64,000 nt of DNA from CAVYWD01 sp963772225 (GCA_963772225.1 CAVYWD010000002.1:620001-684000); one strand, 5' to 3'. Positions 43,622 to 52,471 are shown, counted from the stretch's first letter. Notes: generated from the sequence alone by a model not told the origin. Translations and numbers: made by a program.

Positions 43622-44620
43622 GTGCAAGCCTCGAAGATCGCCGCAGACAAGACCGCTCCCGCCCTCGCGGACGATGCGGGCCTCCTCGCCCAGCGCGAGG
43701 TCGCCCAGCTGAGCGCCGAGGCCAAGCTCGGCGCCCGCGCGGCGGACCTGCTTCAGCGCGAGAGAGCGTGTGCGGCGAAGCTCGCGCGGGTTCGCGACGA
43801 GCTCTCCGACCTCACCCGCTCGCGCGCCCGAGGCATGGCCGTCGACGCGCTCGGGAGATTGCCCGCCGGGCCCGCCTCGCCCGGTCCTCTCCCCGAGCAG
43901 CTCGAGGCGCTTCAGGCGCGGCGCGTGGCGCTGGACGCCCGGCAACGGGCGCTCGACGCCGAGGAGAGATCGCTGCGGCGGCGAGAGCAAACGCTGGATC
44001 GGCTCGACCAGGACATCGTCTCCGTCGGGCAGGTCCTCGCGGCCATCCAAGCCAAGTCGCAGGAGCTCTATGAAGCCGAGCAGGCCCAGCGGGCCGAGGA
44101 GCAGCGGCGGCGCGCGGAGGAGGCGCAGGCCGCAGCCGCCCGCGAGGCGCTCCGGTCGGCGATGGCTGCGGGAAAGGACCAAGCCAGGGACGCCGTCGCG
44201 AGCCCCGCGAAGCGCGCCCCGGCGAGCGGCGCCATCGCCACCGGCCCCCAGGAAGCGGCCAGGCCCGACGCCTCCAGCCGGCAGCGGCGGGACCAGCGCG
44301 TCGAGCTTCACGCCGACGTCGACCTCTTCTCGGATTCCAACTTCTACACCGGCTTCTCGTCGGACCTGTCCGACGGCGGCATCTTCGTGGCGACGTGCAA
44401 CACGCTCGACCCTGGCACGGAAGTGGAGGTCGCCTTCACGTTGCCGGGGAGCCTGCGGATCCAGGCCAAGGGCGTGGTCCGGTGGCACCGCGAGTACAAC
44501 GACCGCTTCCCCGATATCTTCCCCGGCATGGGCATCGAGTTCGTGGAGATGACCGAGGACTCTCGCCTGGCGGTGCACGCCTTCACGTCCCAGCGCGAGC
44601 CCATGTTCTGGGCCTCGTGA
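43622..44620 (+). CDS. PilZ-domain protein with long coiled coil
   Basis: A 332-residue protein. Residues about 20-190 are a charged coiled coil (RRVALDARQRALDAEERSL, EAEQAQRAEEQRRRAEEAQA). An Ala/Pro linker follows. Residues about 220-330 are a PilZ domain of the myxobacterial type (RQRRDQRVELHADVDLFSDS, FSSDLSDGGIFVATCN, GVVRWHREYNDRFPDIFPGM). PilZ domains bind c-di-GMP through RxxxR and D/NxSxxG motifs; QRRDQR and DLSDGG fit these. The GTG at 43622 has GGAGG 5-6 bases upstream. It is a probable c-di-GMP effector in motility or envelope control. Confidence 0.88.
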   Translation: MQASKIAADKTAPALADDAGLLAQREVAQLSAEAKLGARAADLLQRERACAAKLARVRDELSDLTRSRARGMAVDALGRLPAGPASPGPLPEQLEALQARRVALDARQRALDAEERSLRRREQTLDRLDQDIVSVGQVLAAIQAKSQELYEAEQAQRAEEQRRRAEEAQAAAAREALRSAMAAGKDQARDAVASPAKRAPASGAIATGPQEAARPDASSRQRRDQRVELHADVDLFSDSNFYTGFSSDLSDGGIFVATCNTLDPGTEVEVAFTLPGSLRIQAKGVVRWHREYNDRFPDIFPGMGIEFVEMTEDSRLAVHAFTSQREPMFWAS

Positions 44621-44653
44621 GCAGCCGACCGCGCCGACCCCCTTCGAGCTCGG

Positions 44654-45706
44654 CTAGATCCGATACCGCTCGAACGCCGCGTCGTCGCGGAACGGCTCGA
44701 CGGCCACCTCGAACTTCTCCGGCCCTCGACGCCAGTCGACCGCCACCTGCGGCTCGTCCTTGCCCTTGCCGTAGCGGGCGACGATCCGCGAGGCGAGCGC
44801 GCGGTCCTCCACGCCGGGCTCGCCCTCGACGAGCGCCACGGGCCCCATCCACCCGCGCGCCTCCAGGAGATAGCGCGCCTCGCCGGCGCGCTCGGAGAGC
44901 ATCGCGTTCTCGCCCTCGTTGCGCCCGACGATGAGCTTCGCCCTGGGGGAGAGCCTGAAGTGCCGGCCGGTGGCGAGCACGGGGATCTCGTCCTGCTCGA
45001 CGTGCCGGTCGGGCCGGCTGTCGACCAGGTCGTGGAAGCGCCGGCCGAAGCTCTCGTCGGTGAGAAAGCAGCAGCCGCCCGCGGGCTGCGGGTAGTCGAG
45101 GACGCCCAGCTCGCGCGCGAGCTCCATCTGCCGTTTCCGGGAGCGCCCGGAGATGTCCAGGAGCCGCTCGCGATCGATGAGCCGCTCGTTCTCCGGGACC
45201 GTGGGCTCCAGGAGCTTGGCCGAGAGCGGGCGCAGCACGCGGCCGACGAGGCCGCTCTCGCGCTCGATGGTGCGCATGGGGTCGCGCCGCTGGCTCTTGG
45301 GCCGCTGCCCGAGCACCTCGCCGGTGAAGACGAAGTCCGCGCCCTCGCGTTCCATGATCTCCTTCGCGCGGCGGAACATGAAGATGCGGCAGTCGACGCA
45401 CGGGTTGGCGTTCTTGCCGTAGCCGTACTTCGGGTGGGTGATGACCTTTAAGTAATCCGGCCCGGAGATGTCGACGAACTCGATGTCGGTCTCCAGATTC
45501 GCCGCGGCGTTCAGGGCGTCGTTGCGCGGGGCGCTCCCGTCCGGCCGCGTGCGCCCCAGCCGGCGCTGGGTCTCCAGGATGCAGAAGCCGGTGTAGAAGT
45601 TGATGGCCTTCACCTCGACGCCGAGCGACTTCACCACCGCGTGCGCCAGCGTCGAGTCCAGCCCGCCCGACAACAAGCCGATCGCCTTCGCCTTCTTATC
45701 CGCCAT
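44654..45706 (-). CDS. ThiI/MnmA-like ATP-pyrophosphatase (tRNA thiolation-type)
   Basis: A 350-residue PP-loop protein: AIGLLSGGLDSTLAHAVVKS at residues about 8-27, then NPCVDCRIFMFRRAKEIM (CxxC) and FVFTGEVLGQRPKSQRR. DYPQPAGGCCFLTDESFGRR in the middle and RLSPRAKLIVGRNEGENAML in the C-terminal half match a family of MnmA/ThiI-related proteins in deltaproteobacteria. It probably activates a substrate (likely tRNA) by adenylation and inserts sulfur. It is the last gene of a unit with tusA-like and small Cys-protein genes, which supports a sulfur-relay role. Confidence 0.85.
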   Translation of the reverse strand: MADKKAKAIGLLSGGLDSTLAHAVVKSLGVEVKAINFYTGFCILETQRRLGRTRPDGSAPRNDALNAAANLETDIEFVDISGPDYLKVITHPKYGYGKNANPCVDCRIFMFRRAKEIMEREGADFVFTGEVLGQRPKSQRRDPMRTIERESGLVGRVLRPLSAKLLEPTVPENERLIDRERLLDISGRSRKRQMELARELGVLDYPQPAGGCCFLTDESFGRRFHDLVDSRPDRHVEQDEIPVLATGRHFRLSPRAKLIVGRNEGENAMLSERAGEARYLLEARGWMGPVALVEGEPGVEDRALASRIVARYGKGKDEPQVAVDWRRGPEKFEVAVEPFRDDAAFERYRI

Positions 45707-45735
45707 AGACTCCACGCTCCTCACCCGCCCGCTGC

Positions 45736-45981
45736 TCAAGCTTTCCGGACGAACGCCCGGTAGGTCCCGCCCTCGCGCACCAGGGCCACCAGCGCGTTCC
45801 GGGTCGCCTTGCACCACGCCGGCATATCCGACTCCACGCCCGGGTCGGTGGCGATGATCTGCACCACCTGCCCTTGCTGGACGGCCTTCATCGCCCTGGC
45901 GACCTCGATGATGGGCACGGGGCAGAACTTGCCCGTGGTGTCCACCGTCAGCTGGGCCGCCGGCACCTCGCCCGCGCTCAT
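45736..45981 (-). CDS. TusA-family sulfur carrier
   Basis: An 81-residue TusA-like protein with the CPxP signature (TTGKFCPVPIIEVARAMK), whose Cys carries persulfide sulfur, and the conserved TDPGVESDMPAWCKATRN segment. It is soluble. Lying 29 bases upstream of the PP-loop gene and 13 bases downstream of a small Cys protein, it probably delivers sulfur to the PP-loop enzyme, as TusA does in tRNA 2-thiolation; that pairing is inferred from position. Confidence 0.92.
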   Translation of the reverse strand: MSAGEVPAAQLTVDTTGKFCPVPIIEVARAMKAVQQGQVVQIIATDPGVESDMPAWCKATRNALVALVREGGTYRAFVRKA

Positions 45982-45994
45982 CGCCGCCGCTCCA

Positions 45995-46279
45995 TCAGCC
46001 TTGCGAGTCCTCGCCGTCCGGGTCTCTCGGACGCGCGAGCCCGCGCTCCAGGAACAGCTGCGCCACGTCGCGCTTCATGGAAACGAACACGCGCAGGACG
46101 TGCATCCTGCACTCCCCCACCATTTCCCCGTGCTTGCCGTTGTCGAACAGTTCGCAGCCCCGGCATCGGTCGATGATGTCGTTGAACCGAACGTAGGTCT
46201 CGTAGGAGGCGCGCCCGGCCCGGAAATCGCGTTCGTTGCTCTGCTCGAGGTAATCGACGACTTTGCGCGACAGACACAT
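45995..46279 (-). CDS. Small protein with CxxC/Cys motif, unknown function
   Basis: A 94-residue cytoplasmic protein with a DRCRGCELFDNGKHGEMVGE then CRMH motif. The CxxC plus a third Cys about 17 residues later resembles a metal- or cluster-binding or redox site. The helical rest (FNDIIDRC, MHVLRVFVSMKRDVAQLFL) shows no known fold. First gene of the putative operon with the TusA-like and PP-loop genes. A redox or sulfur-acceptor role is plausible from context only. ATG at 46279. Confidence 0.72.
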   Translation of the reverse strand: MCLSRKVVDYLEQSNERDFRAGRASYETYVRFNDIIDRCRGCELFDNGKHGEMVGECRMHVLRVFVSMKRDVAQLFLERGLARPRDPDGEDSQG

Positions 46280-46382
46280 CGGCTCGCCACTTCTCTCCTC
46301 AACGCCGGGGGGGAGGGTTGGTCTTCTTAGTATAGGCCCGCCGGCCCGACTGGAAAGCGATTAAGAGCGTAGCCAGGGCGGC

Positions 46383-46949
46383 TCACGCGGCGCCTTCCAC
46401 GGAGATCCGCTCGCCGTCGGCCAGGAACACGCCCTTGGAGATGTGGTGGAGGGTCCTGAGCTCCGGGTGCCCCTCGAAGCGCCACTCGTCTGCGACAAAG
46501 ACCCGGTCGTCCGCCCACGCCGCCACCACGTCGGCGAGGAACAGGTCGTGGGCCTCGCGCACCGACCCCTCCTCCAGCGCCCGGCACTCGAGCCAGGCGA
46601 CGCAGCCCTCCAGCAGCGGCGCGCCGACGCGCTCGGCAGGCGCGAACGAGGCGCCCAGAATTTGCGGCTTGTCGAACTCCCGGCCGTTCGCGCGCCCGGC
46701 GAGATAGGTCAGCCGCGCCAGCCCGATGGCGGGAACGTTGACGACGAGCTCGCCGCTCTCCTCCACCAATTCGCGGGTGAAGCTGTCGCGAGAGATGACC
46801 GCGGCGATCCGCGGGGGCGCGTAGTCGAGCGGCATGATCCAGGCTGCGGCCATGACGTTCACGCGGCCCCGCGCCGCGCTGGTCAGCAGGGTCGTCGGGC
46901 CGTGATTGATGAGCCGGGTGGCCTTCTCGAGCGGGACGCGAATTCGCAT
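46383..46949 (-). CDS. Flavin reductase-like (FMN-binding split barrel) protein
   Basis: A 188-residue protein of the flavin reductase/DIM6-NTAB group, which binds FMN and often passes electrons from NAD(P)H to flavin. The pattern is visible in GPTTLLTSAARGRVNVMAAAW, PPRIAAVISRDSFTRELVEE and SGELVVNVPAIGLARLTYLAG. The C-terminal part has VAWLECRALEEGSVREAHDL and the typical HHISKGVFL end. The start is ATG at 46949; the frame upstream is intergenic. It is divergent from the transhydrogenase genes. Confidence 0.88.
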   Translation of the reverse strand: MRIRVPLEKATRLINHGPTTLLTSAARGRVNVMAAAWIMPLDYAPPRIAAVISRDSFTRELVEESGELVVNVPAIGLARLTYLAGRANGREFDKPQILGASFAPAERVGAPLLEGCVAWLECRALEEGSVREAHDLFLADVVAAWADDRVFVADEWRFEGHPELRTLHHISKGVFLADGERISVEGAA

Positions 46950-47118
46950 GGCGAGACCTCGAACGTGCGGAGGACGGAACGCCCCGAAGTGTAGCGCCCC
47001 AACGGATTGCGGCGCCGCGCGCCGCGGGGCCGTTTTCTTCTGGCGCGGGCTTGCCCGGGGTCGCTCGATGGTCATCTTCGGGCAGCCTCGCGACGCGTTC
47101 GCGTTCGAAAGGCCCGGC

Positions 47119-48296
47119 ATGAATGTGGGGGTGCTCCAGGAGTCTTTCCCAGGCGAGCGGCGGGTGGCGCTCGCGCCGGCGGGGGTCGGCGATTCTCTCG
47201 AAGCGCGGCCTCCAGATTCTCGTCGAGGGCGGCGCCGGGCGGGCGGCCGGCTTTCCCGACGAGGCCTACCGCGCGGCCGGCGCCGAGGTGGTCCGCGAGC
47301 GGCGCCGCGCTGCCTCCGCCGACGTGCTCCTCATGGTGCGGGGCCCGAGCGCCAACCCGCATCGCGGCGCTGCAGACCTCGAGCTCACCCACCCCGGCCA
47401 GGTGATCATCGGCCTGCTCAATCCGCTGGGGGCCTCCGAGGCGATGGCCGCGCTGGCGGAGCGCTCGGTGACCTCCTACGCGCTGGAGCTGGTGCCGCGC
47501 ATCACCCGGGCGCAGCCCATGGACGCGCTGAGCTCCATGTCGAGCCTCGCCGGCTACAAGGCCGTGCTCCTGGCGGCCGACGCGGCGCCGCGGCTCTTCC
47601 CCATGATGATGACCGCGGCGGGGACGCTCGCGCCGGCGCGCGTCCTGGTGTTGGGCGCCGGCGTGGCCGGACTGCAGGCCATCGCGACGGCCAAGCGCCT
47701 GGGCGCGGTGGTCGAGGCGTACGACGTCCGCCCCGAGGCGAAGGAGCAGGTCCTCTCGGTGGGCGGCAAGTTCGCCGACCTGGGGCTCGACACCCGCGCG
47801 CTCTCGGACAAGAGCGGCTATGCCCGCGCGCAGGGCGAGGAGTTCCTCGCGCGACAGCACGAGGCGCTCGCGCCGCACGCCCGAGCCGCGGACGCGGTGA
47901 TCACCACCGCGCAGGTGCCAGGGCGGAGGGCGCCCGTCCTGGTCACCGCCGCGATGATGGAGGGCATGAAGCCCGGCTCGGTCGTCGTCGACTTGGCCGC
48001 CGAGCAGGGCGGCAACTGCGAGCGCACGCGGCCGGGCGAGACCGTGGAGGTCGGCGGGGTGACCCTCCTCGGGCCCGTCAACCTCCCCTCGACCCTGCCC
48101 TTCCACGCGAGCCAGCTCTACTCGAGGAACGTCTCGAGCTTCCTCTTGAACCTCCTGGGAAAGAACGGAGCGCTGGCCATTCGCGCGGACGACGAGAATC
48201 GCCCGAGAGACGCTGGTGACCTGCGACGGGTCCATCGTCCACCCGCAGGTTCGCAAGGCCCGCGAGGGCCGCGCCGGCCCGCCGCGCGGCGCTTGA
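47119..48296 (+). CDS. pntAA: NAD(P) transhydrogenase alpha subunit part 1 (two frameshifts)
   Basis: The NAD-binding dI domain. It starts MNVGVLQESFPGERRVALAP. A +1 insertion near 47188 moves it to AILSKRGLQILVEGGAGRAA. It continues with SSLAGYKAVLLAAD, VLVLGAGVAGLQAIATAKRL (NAD site) and MKPGSVVVDLAAEQGGNCE. A second +1 near 48197 leads to ETLVTCDGSIVHPQVRK and a TGA at 48294. Length is 2 modulo 3, as two insertions predict. The corrected protein is about 391 residues. Together with the next two genes it forms the proton-pumping NADH:NADP+ transhydrogenase of the three-polypeptide type. Confidence 0.92.
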
Positions 48297-48317
48297 CCCG
48301 CGCGAGAGGAGAGCGCC

Positions 48318-48617
48318 ATGAGCAGCGCCGAGCTTCAGCTCTTTCAGCTGTACGTCTTCGCCCTGGCGGCGGTGACGGGCTTCCACATCATCCAGCGCGT
48401 GCCGCCTCTCTTGCACACGCCGCTCATGTCGGCCACCAACGCCATCTCCGCCATCTCCGTCGTGGGCGCGCTGCTCGTCGCAGGTGGGCGATACGGCGGG
48501 GCGGCCCGGCTCCTGGGCGCGGTGGCAGTGGCGGCGGCCATGACCAACGTCGTGGGCGGATTCCTCCTCACCGAGCGGATGCTCAAGATGTTTCGCGCCG
48601 GGAAGAAGGCGCCATGA
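48318..48617 (+). CDS. pntAB: NAD(P) transhydrogenase alpha subunit part 2
   Basis: A 99-residue membrane subunit with about three transmembrane helices (FALAAVTGFHIIQRVPPLLH, ATNAISAISVVGALLVAGG, FLLTERMLKMF end). It contributes part of the proton channel domain dII. The ATG at 48318 has GAGAGGAGAG about 5 bases upstream. The TGA overlaps the pntB ATG (ATGA), indicating coupling. The split alpha subunit is common outside enterobacteria. Confidence 0.94.
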   Translation: MSSAELQLFQLYVFALAAVTGFHIIQRVPPLLHTPLMSATNAISAISVVGALLVAGGRYGGAARLLGAVAVAAAMTNVVGGFLLTERMLKMFRAGKKAP

Positions 48618-50074
48618 GCGTCGCCTCGGCTGTGGGGCTGGCCTACTTCGTCGCCTCGCTGCTGTTCATCGTCGGCCTTCGCTCGCTCGGCTCGCCGCGC
48701 ACGGCGCGCCGCGGGATGCACCTGGCGGAGCTGGGCATGGCGCTCGCCATCGGCGGCACGCTGCTCGACCGGCGCATCGTCCGTTTCGAGGAGATCCTCA
48801 CGGCCGCCGCCATCGGCTCACTCATCGGAGTCGGCATTGCGCTCTGGACGCCGATGACCGCCATGCCCCAGCGGACCGCGCTCTCGCACGCCTTCGGCGC
48901 GCTGGCCGCGGCGCTCGTGGGCATCGCCCATTACCTGGAGCACGGGGCCAGCCTCCAGACCTCTCAGCTCGTGGCCCTGGGCTTCGAGGTGATGTTCGGG
49001 TCCCTCACCGTCACCGGCAGCCTCATGGCGTTCGGCAAGCTCCAGGAGTGGCTGCCCGGGAGGCCCTTGACCTTCCGCGGCCAGAACGTCTTCAACGTGG
49101 CGCTCTTCACGGTCATCGCGGCGCTGACCGCCTACGTTGTCGCTGCACCCGCCCACCGCGAGGCGTTCTTCACGATGGTGCCGCTGGCCGCGGTCTTCGG
49201 GGTCATGCTCGTCCTGCCCATCGGCGCGGCGGACATGCCGGTGGTCATCACCCTGCTCAACAGCTACGCCGGGCTCGCCGCGTCGGCCACCGGCTTCGCG
49301 CTCCAGAACAACATCCTCATCATCGCCGGCGCGCTGGACGGCGCGTCCGGGTTCATCCTCTCCATCCTGATGTGCAAGGCGATGAACCGGCCCATCGCGA
49401 ACGTGCTATTCGGCGCGTTCGGCAAGGCGCCCGAAAAGGGAGCGCCGCCGCCCGCCACCCGCGCCTTCCGGAGCGCGACACCCGAGGAGGCGGCGAGCGT
49501 CCTCGACTCGGCGGCGCGGGTGATCCTCGTGCCCGGCTACGGCATGGCGGTCTCCCAGGCGCAGCACTCGGTGAAGAAGCTCGCCGACCTGCTGGCGCAA
49601 AAGGGCGTCGACGTCCGTTTCGCCATCCACCCGGTTGCGGGGCGTATGCCGGGGCACATGAACGTGCTCCTCGCCGAGGCCGGCGTGGACTACGACCGGC
49701 TCTTCGACCGGGAGCAGATCAACGACGACTTCCCCCAGGCCGACGTGGCGCTGGTCGTCGGGGCCAACGACGTGGTCAACCCCGCGGCCAAGACCGACCC
49801 CAAGAGCCCCATCTTCGGCATGCCGGTCCTCGACGTGGACCGCGCCCGGTCGGTGATGGTACTCAAGCGTTCGATGAACCCGGGCTTCGCGGGCATCGAC
49901 AACGAGCTGTTCTACAGGCCGAACGCCATGATGGTCTTCGGCGACGCCGGGAAGACGCTCGAGGCCATCGTCGCCGAGCTGAAGCAGCTCGGGCCGGAGG
50001 CGGCGCCGGGCCCTGCGGCGGCGTCCGCGAAGAGGCCGGCATTCATCTCCGAGCCAGCGCAAACCGGGCATTGA
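48614..50074 (+). CDS. pntB: NAD(P) transhydrogenase beta subunit
   Basis: A 486-residue subunit: about eight to nine transmembrane helices in the first 290 residues (LPIGAADMPVVITLLNSYAG, ASGFILSILMCKAMNRPIAN). The NADP-binding dIII domain follows (VILVPGYGMAVSQAQHSVKK, GRMPGHMNVLLAEAGVDYD, VALVVGANDVVNPAAKTDP, SMNPGFAGIDNELFY). All signature blocks are intact. It uses the proton gradient to reduce NADP+ with NADH. The ATG overlaps the pntAB stop. Confidence 0.95.
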   Translation: MSVASAVGLAYFVASLLFIVGLRSLGSPRTARRGMHLAELGMALAIGGTLLDRRIVRFEEILTAAAIGSLIGVGIALWTPMTAMPQRTALSHAFGALAAALVGIAHYLEHGASLQTSQLVALGFEVMFGSLTVTGSLMAFGKLQEWLPGRPLTFRGQNVFNVALFTVIAALTAYVVAAPAHREAFFTMVPLAAVFGVMLVLPIGAADMPVVITLLNSYAGLAASATGFALQNNILIIAGALDGASGFILSILMCKAMNRPIANVLFGAFGKAPEKGAPPPATRAFRSATPEEAASVLDSAARVILVPGYGMAVSQAQHSVKKLADLLAQKGVDVRFAIHPVAGRMPGHMNVLLAEAGVDYDRLFDREQINDDFPQADVALVVGANDVVNPAAKTDPKSPIFGMPVLDVDRARSVMVLKRSMNPGFAGIDNELFYRPNAMMVFGDAGKTLEAIVAELKQLGPEAAPGPAAASAKRPAFISEPAQTGH

Positions 50075-50166
50075 GGGACGTCGCCGAGCGCAGCTGGTCG
50101 AGCTGGGCCCTGTCGTCGATGCGGTGAGGGCGCGAGAGGCCTCGATGGAATTCGCCTCCGCGAAGC

Positions 50167-50763
50167 CTAAGAGGCGGCGACCCTCTCGAGCGGCGCCAAG
50201 CGCTGCGCGAGGACGAGGATGTCCGCCTTGTCGGCCTTGTCGTCGAGCTTGGTCTCCACGGCCTCGAGCCTCGCCTCCACGCCGTCGAGCCTCGTCTCCA
50301 CGCCGTCGAGCCTCGTCTCCACGCCGTCGAGCCTCGCCTCCACGGCCTCGAGCCTCGCCTCCACGCGGTCGAGTCTCGCCTCCACGCGGTCGAGCCTCGT
50401 CTCTACGGCCTCGAGCCTCACCTCCACGCGGTCGAGCCTCGTCTCTACGGCCTCGAGCCTCACCTCCACGCGCTGGACGCGTGCCTCCAGCGCACCGAGC
50501 CTGACGTTGGTGTCCTTCACGGCGAGCTCAAGAGACGAGATTCTCTCGGACAGCGTATCGAACTTGGCGTTGAGCTCCCGCCGGAGCTCGTCGCGCGTCG
50601 AGAAGACGGCCTCGATGACCGCCTTGTTGCGATGGTCCATCTCCTCCAAGAGCAGAGCGAAGCGCCCCGCCGCCGTCGCCGACGGCGGACGAGCCGAACC
50701 TTTGGCCCGAGGTGACTTCGGCTTCGAGCTTGCCTTTTTCAAAATACGCTTCCGCATGACCAT
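50167..50763 (-). CDS. Heptad-repeat coiled-coil protein, unknown function
   Basis: About 198 residues: a basic N-terminus (MRKRILKKASSKPKSPRAK), a short helix (FALLLEEMDHRNKAVIEAVF), then more than 120 residues of heptads of the form RLEAVETRLDRVEVRLEAVE, a near-perfect a/d Val-Leu coiled coil. It ends LAQRLAPLERVAAS. Coded by 21-bp tandem DNA repeats, so length is likely variable. The basic head suggests DNA or membrane contact, but nothing is known. ATG at 50763 (or 50757) with GGGAGGA about 11 bases upstream. Confidence 0.78.
   Translation of the reverse strand: MVMRKRILKKASSKPKSPRAKGSARPPSATAAGRFALLLEEMDHRNKAVIEAVFSTRDELRRELNAKFDTLSERISSLELAVKDTNVRLGALEARVQRVEVRLEAVETRLDRVEVRLEAVETRLDRVEARLDRVEARLEAVEARLDGVETRLDGVETRLDGVEARLEAVETKLDDKADKADILVLAQRLAPLERVAAS
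50239..50469. repeat. 21-bp tandem repeat array inside the coiled-coil gene
   Basis: Eleven consecutive 21-base units of the type GCGGTCGAGCCTCGTCTCCA (plus C), some nearly identical. Each codes one seven-residue heptad on the minus strand. Two longer 42-base supra-units (50386-50469) repeat almost exactly, indicating recent expansion. Confidence 0.9.
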
Positions 50764-51079
50764 GACCCGTGTTCCTCCCGCCCTTTCGGGGCCCCTGTAC
50801 CACATCACCGAAGAGCGCCGTCCCTCTGCGAGAGCCGTCGCTCGTAAGCGTTCCCCGTGCCACGGATGCTGCCGGGTGGCACCGCTGCGGGAGCATCAAA
50901 TCCCATCGCGCGTGCACCGTCCAGCGCCGAGTTGCCCAGCGCGGCGGGCCCTGCGGGCTCGGGAGGTACGCCACGGGGCGGCGACGCTCCTGCAAGAGGG
51001 CGGCTCCGAGCGCGAGCGCAATACAAATATGCGCTTCAGCACTCAATGCGAATGAGGGGCGAATATCACTTTCTGAAAA
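50764..51079. other. Intergenic region, AT-richer stretch near 51020-51080
   Basis: About 315 bases with no gene that I can support. Part of it (CAATACAAATATGCGC, AATATCACTTTCTGAAAAT) is clearly AT-richer than the rest of the window and probably holds the promoter of the coiled-coil gene. It also follows the Lgt-like gene end. Confidence 0.4.
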
Positions 51080-51874
51080 TCAGCGCGGCTCGCCCGGGGC
51101 ATTCCCCGGCGATTCGACCGCAGACTTCGACGGAGCCCGTGCCCCTAAAAGCTGCCAGAGCCCCCAACCAAAGATGAGAAAGCAAAAATATTGGGCCGGC
51201 GTCAGTCCGAAATAGCGCGCGTCGGAATACGGCAAATCCCGCGCGCGCAAGAAATCGAAGCAGAATCGCCCCACGGCATACAGCACCGCGAGGACCGCGA
51301 GGAGCCTTCCCTTCAGCGCTCCCCTCGCAGCCAGCGCGTAGAGCAGCGCCGCGATGGCGAAGAGCCAGAGCGCGTCGTAAAGCCCCAGGTCGTGCCGGGC
51401 GCCGCCCGGGAAGGCGACGGCCAGCGGGAAGTGCGTGCGAACGCCCGGGTGATCGTGAACGACGAAGCAGCCGATGCGCGCCACTCCCCAGCCCGGCGCG
51501 GTCCCGAGAGCGAGCGCGTCGGCGTACGGTGCGAGAAGGAGGTTCCGCCGGCGCAGAAAGACGGCCAGGGCGATGACCGCCCCCAAAAGCCCGCCGAAGG
51601 ACGAAAGCCCGTCCCAGACGCGGACGACCTTCCAGGGGTCTTGCAGCTCCTCCGGGTGGTAGAGGAACAGGTGCACAAAATGCCCGCCCAGGATCCCGGC
51701 GAGGACGCCCCACGTCGCGTAATCCACCAGCGGCCGCGGGTCCAGGCCCTCGCGCGCCGCGCGCCCGGCCGCGAGCCGCGCCCCGAGGTAGATGCCGGCG
51801 GCGGCGAAAACCCCGAACGCTTCCAGGGTGAGCGGCCCCAGGTGAAGGGAGGGCGGTTGGAAATAGGGGATCAC
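51080..51874 (-). CDS. Prolipoprotein diacylglyceryl transferase (Lgt)-like membrane protein
   Basis: A 264-residue protein with about seven transmembrane helices and the Lgt order: LTLEAFGVFAAAGIYLGARL; GILGGHFVHLFLYHPEELQD; and WDGLSSFGGLLGAVIALAVF (Lgt GG-SF-GGLLG pattern). The Lgt signature region reads GVARIGCFVVHDHPGVRT instead of the usual GRxGNFxNGE, so the conserved Asn and Glu are replaced. It is therefore a divergent Lgt-like enzyme or a second copy with another acceptor. The GTG start at 51874 has GAGAGGA about 6 bases upstream. It follows the DUF2721 gene by 10 bases. Confidence 0.82.
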   Translation of the reverse strand: MIPYFQPPSLHLGPLTLEAFGVFAAAGIYLGARLAAGRAAREGLDPRPLVDYATWGVLAGILGGHFVHLFLYHPEELQDPWKVVRVWDGLSSFGGLLGAVIALAVFLRRRNLLLAPYADALALGTAPGWGVARIGCFVVHDHPGVRTHFPLAVAFPGGARHDLGLYDALWLFAIAALLYALAARGALKGRLLAVLAVLYAVGRFCFDFLRARDLPYSDARYFGLTPAQYFCFLIFGWGLWQLLGARAPSKSAVESPGNAPGEPR

Positions 51875-51884
51875 GTCGGTCCTC

Positions 51885-52337
51885 TCAGGGCATCGGCCAC
51901 GAGTGCTCGAGCTGCACGCTGCTCGCCGAGAGGAGCACCTCGCGCAAGAACGTGAGCAACGCGCCGGTGAACGCCACCATCGCGGCGATGAACAACCCGG
52001 CGACGGGGTGTGAAAAGTCCCTCTGCAAGATGGAGCCGATGAACGCCGTCGCGATGAGCACGCAGACGAAGAGCGCCGAAGCCGTCGCAAAGGTGATGGC
52101 CGTATTGACGAGCTTGCGGCGCCGCCGCAACAGGTCGACCTGCGCCTCGATCACGGCCTTGTGCGCGTCGGGCGCCGCCGGGAGCCGCTCCATGAGGACC
52201 CGCGTCCTGTCCACGACCCGCCCGAGCCGCGTCGAGAACACGCTGAGGAGCGTCCCCAGCGCGGTGAGGAGGAACACCGGCGCGACCGAGAGCTGAATGA
52301 CGCGCGCGACGGTGGAGATGGGCGTCTCGGGTGGCAT
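51885..52337 (-). CDS. DUF2721 family membrane protein
   Basis: A 150-residue membrane protein with three hydrophobic segments. It begins with VARVIQLSVAPVFLLTALGT and RLGRVVDRTRVL, typical of DUF2721. Two helices follow near the C-terminus (ATASALFVCVLIATAFIGSI, VAGLFIAAMVAFTGALLTFL). Function is unknown. It is probably co-transcribed with the Lgt-like gene. Start at ATG 52337; the frame upstream to 52373 is less likely. It is divergent from fumC, 134 bases away. Confidence 0.8.
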   Translation of the reverse strand: MPPETPISTVARVIQLSVAPVFLLTALGTLLSVFSTRLGRVVDRTRVLMERLPAAPDAHKAVIEAQVDLLRRRRKLVNTAITFATASALFVCVLIATAFIGSILQRDFSHPVAGLFIAAMVAFTGALLTFLREVLLSASSVQLEHSWPMP

Positions 52338-52471
52338 GGGGCGAGTCTCTTTCGAACGGGCAAGCCAACACAAGGGCCGCGGAGGTGACGTTCGGGTTGC
52401 CTGCGCGCCGCGCGCTCACTACGTGGTCCAGCGAGGACCTCTCCCAAAGGCCCCGAAGAAGGAGAGCAGCC

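Noticed and set aside
50239..50469. CRISPR-like regular repeats
   Set aside because: Units are contiguous 21-mers without spacers and are in frame with a heptad coiled coil, so this is a protein-coding tandem repeat.
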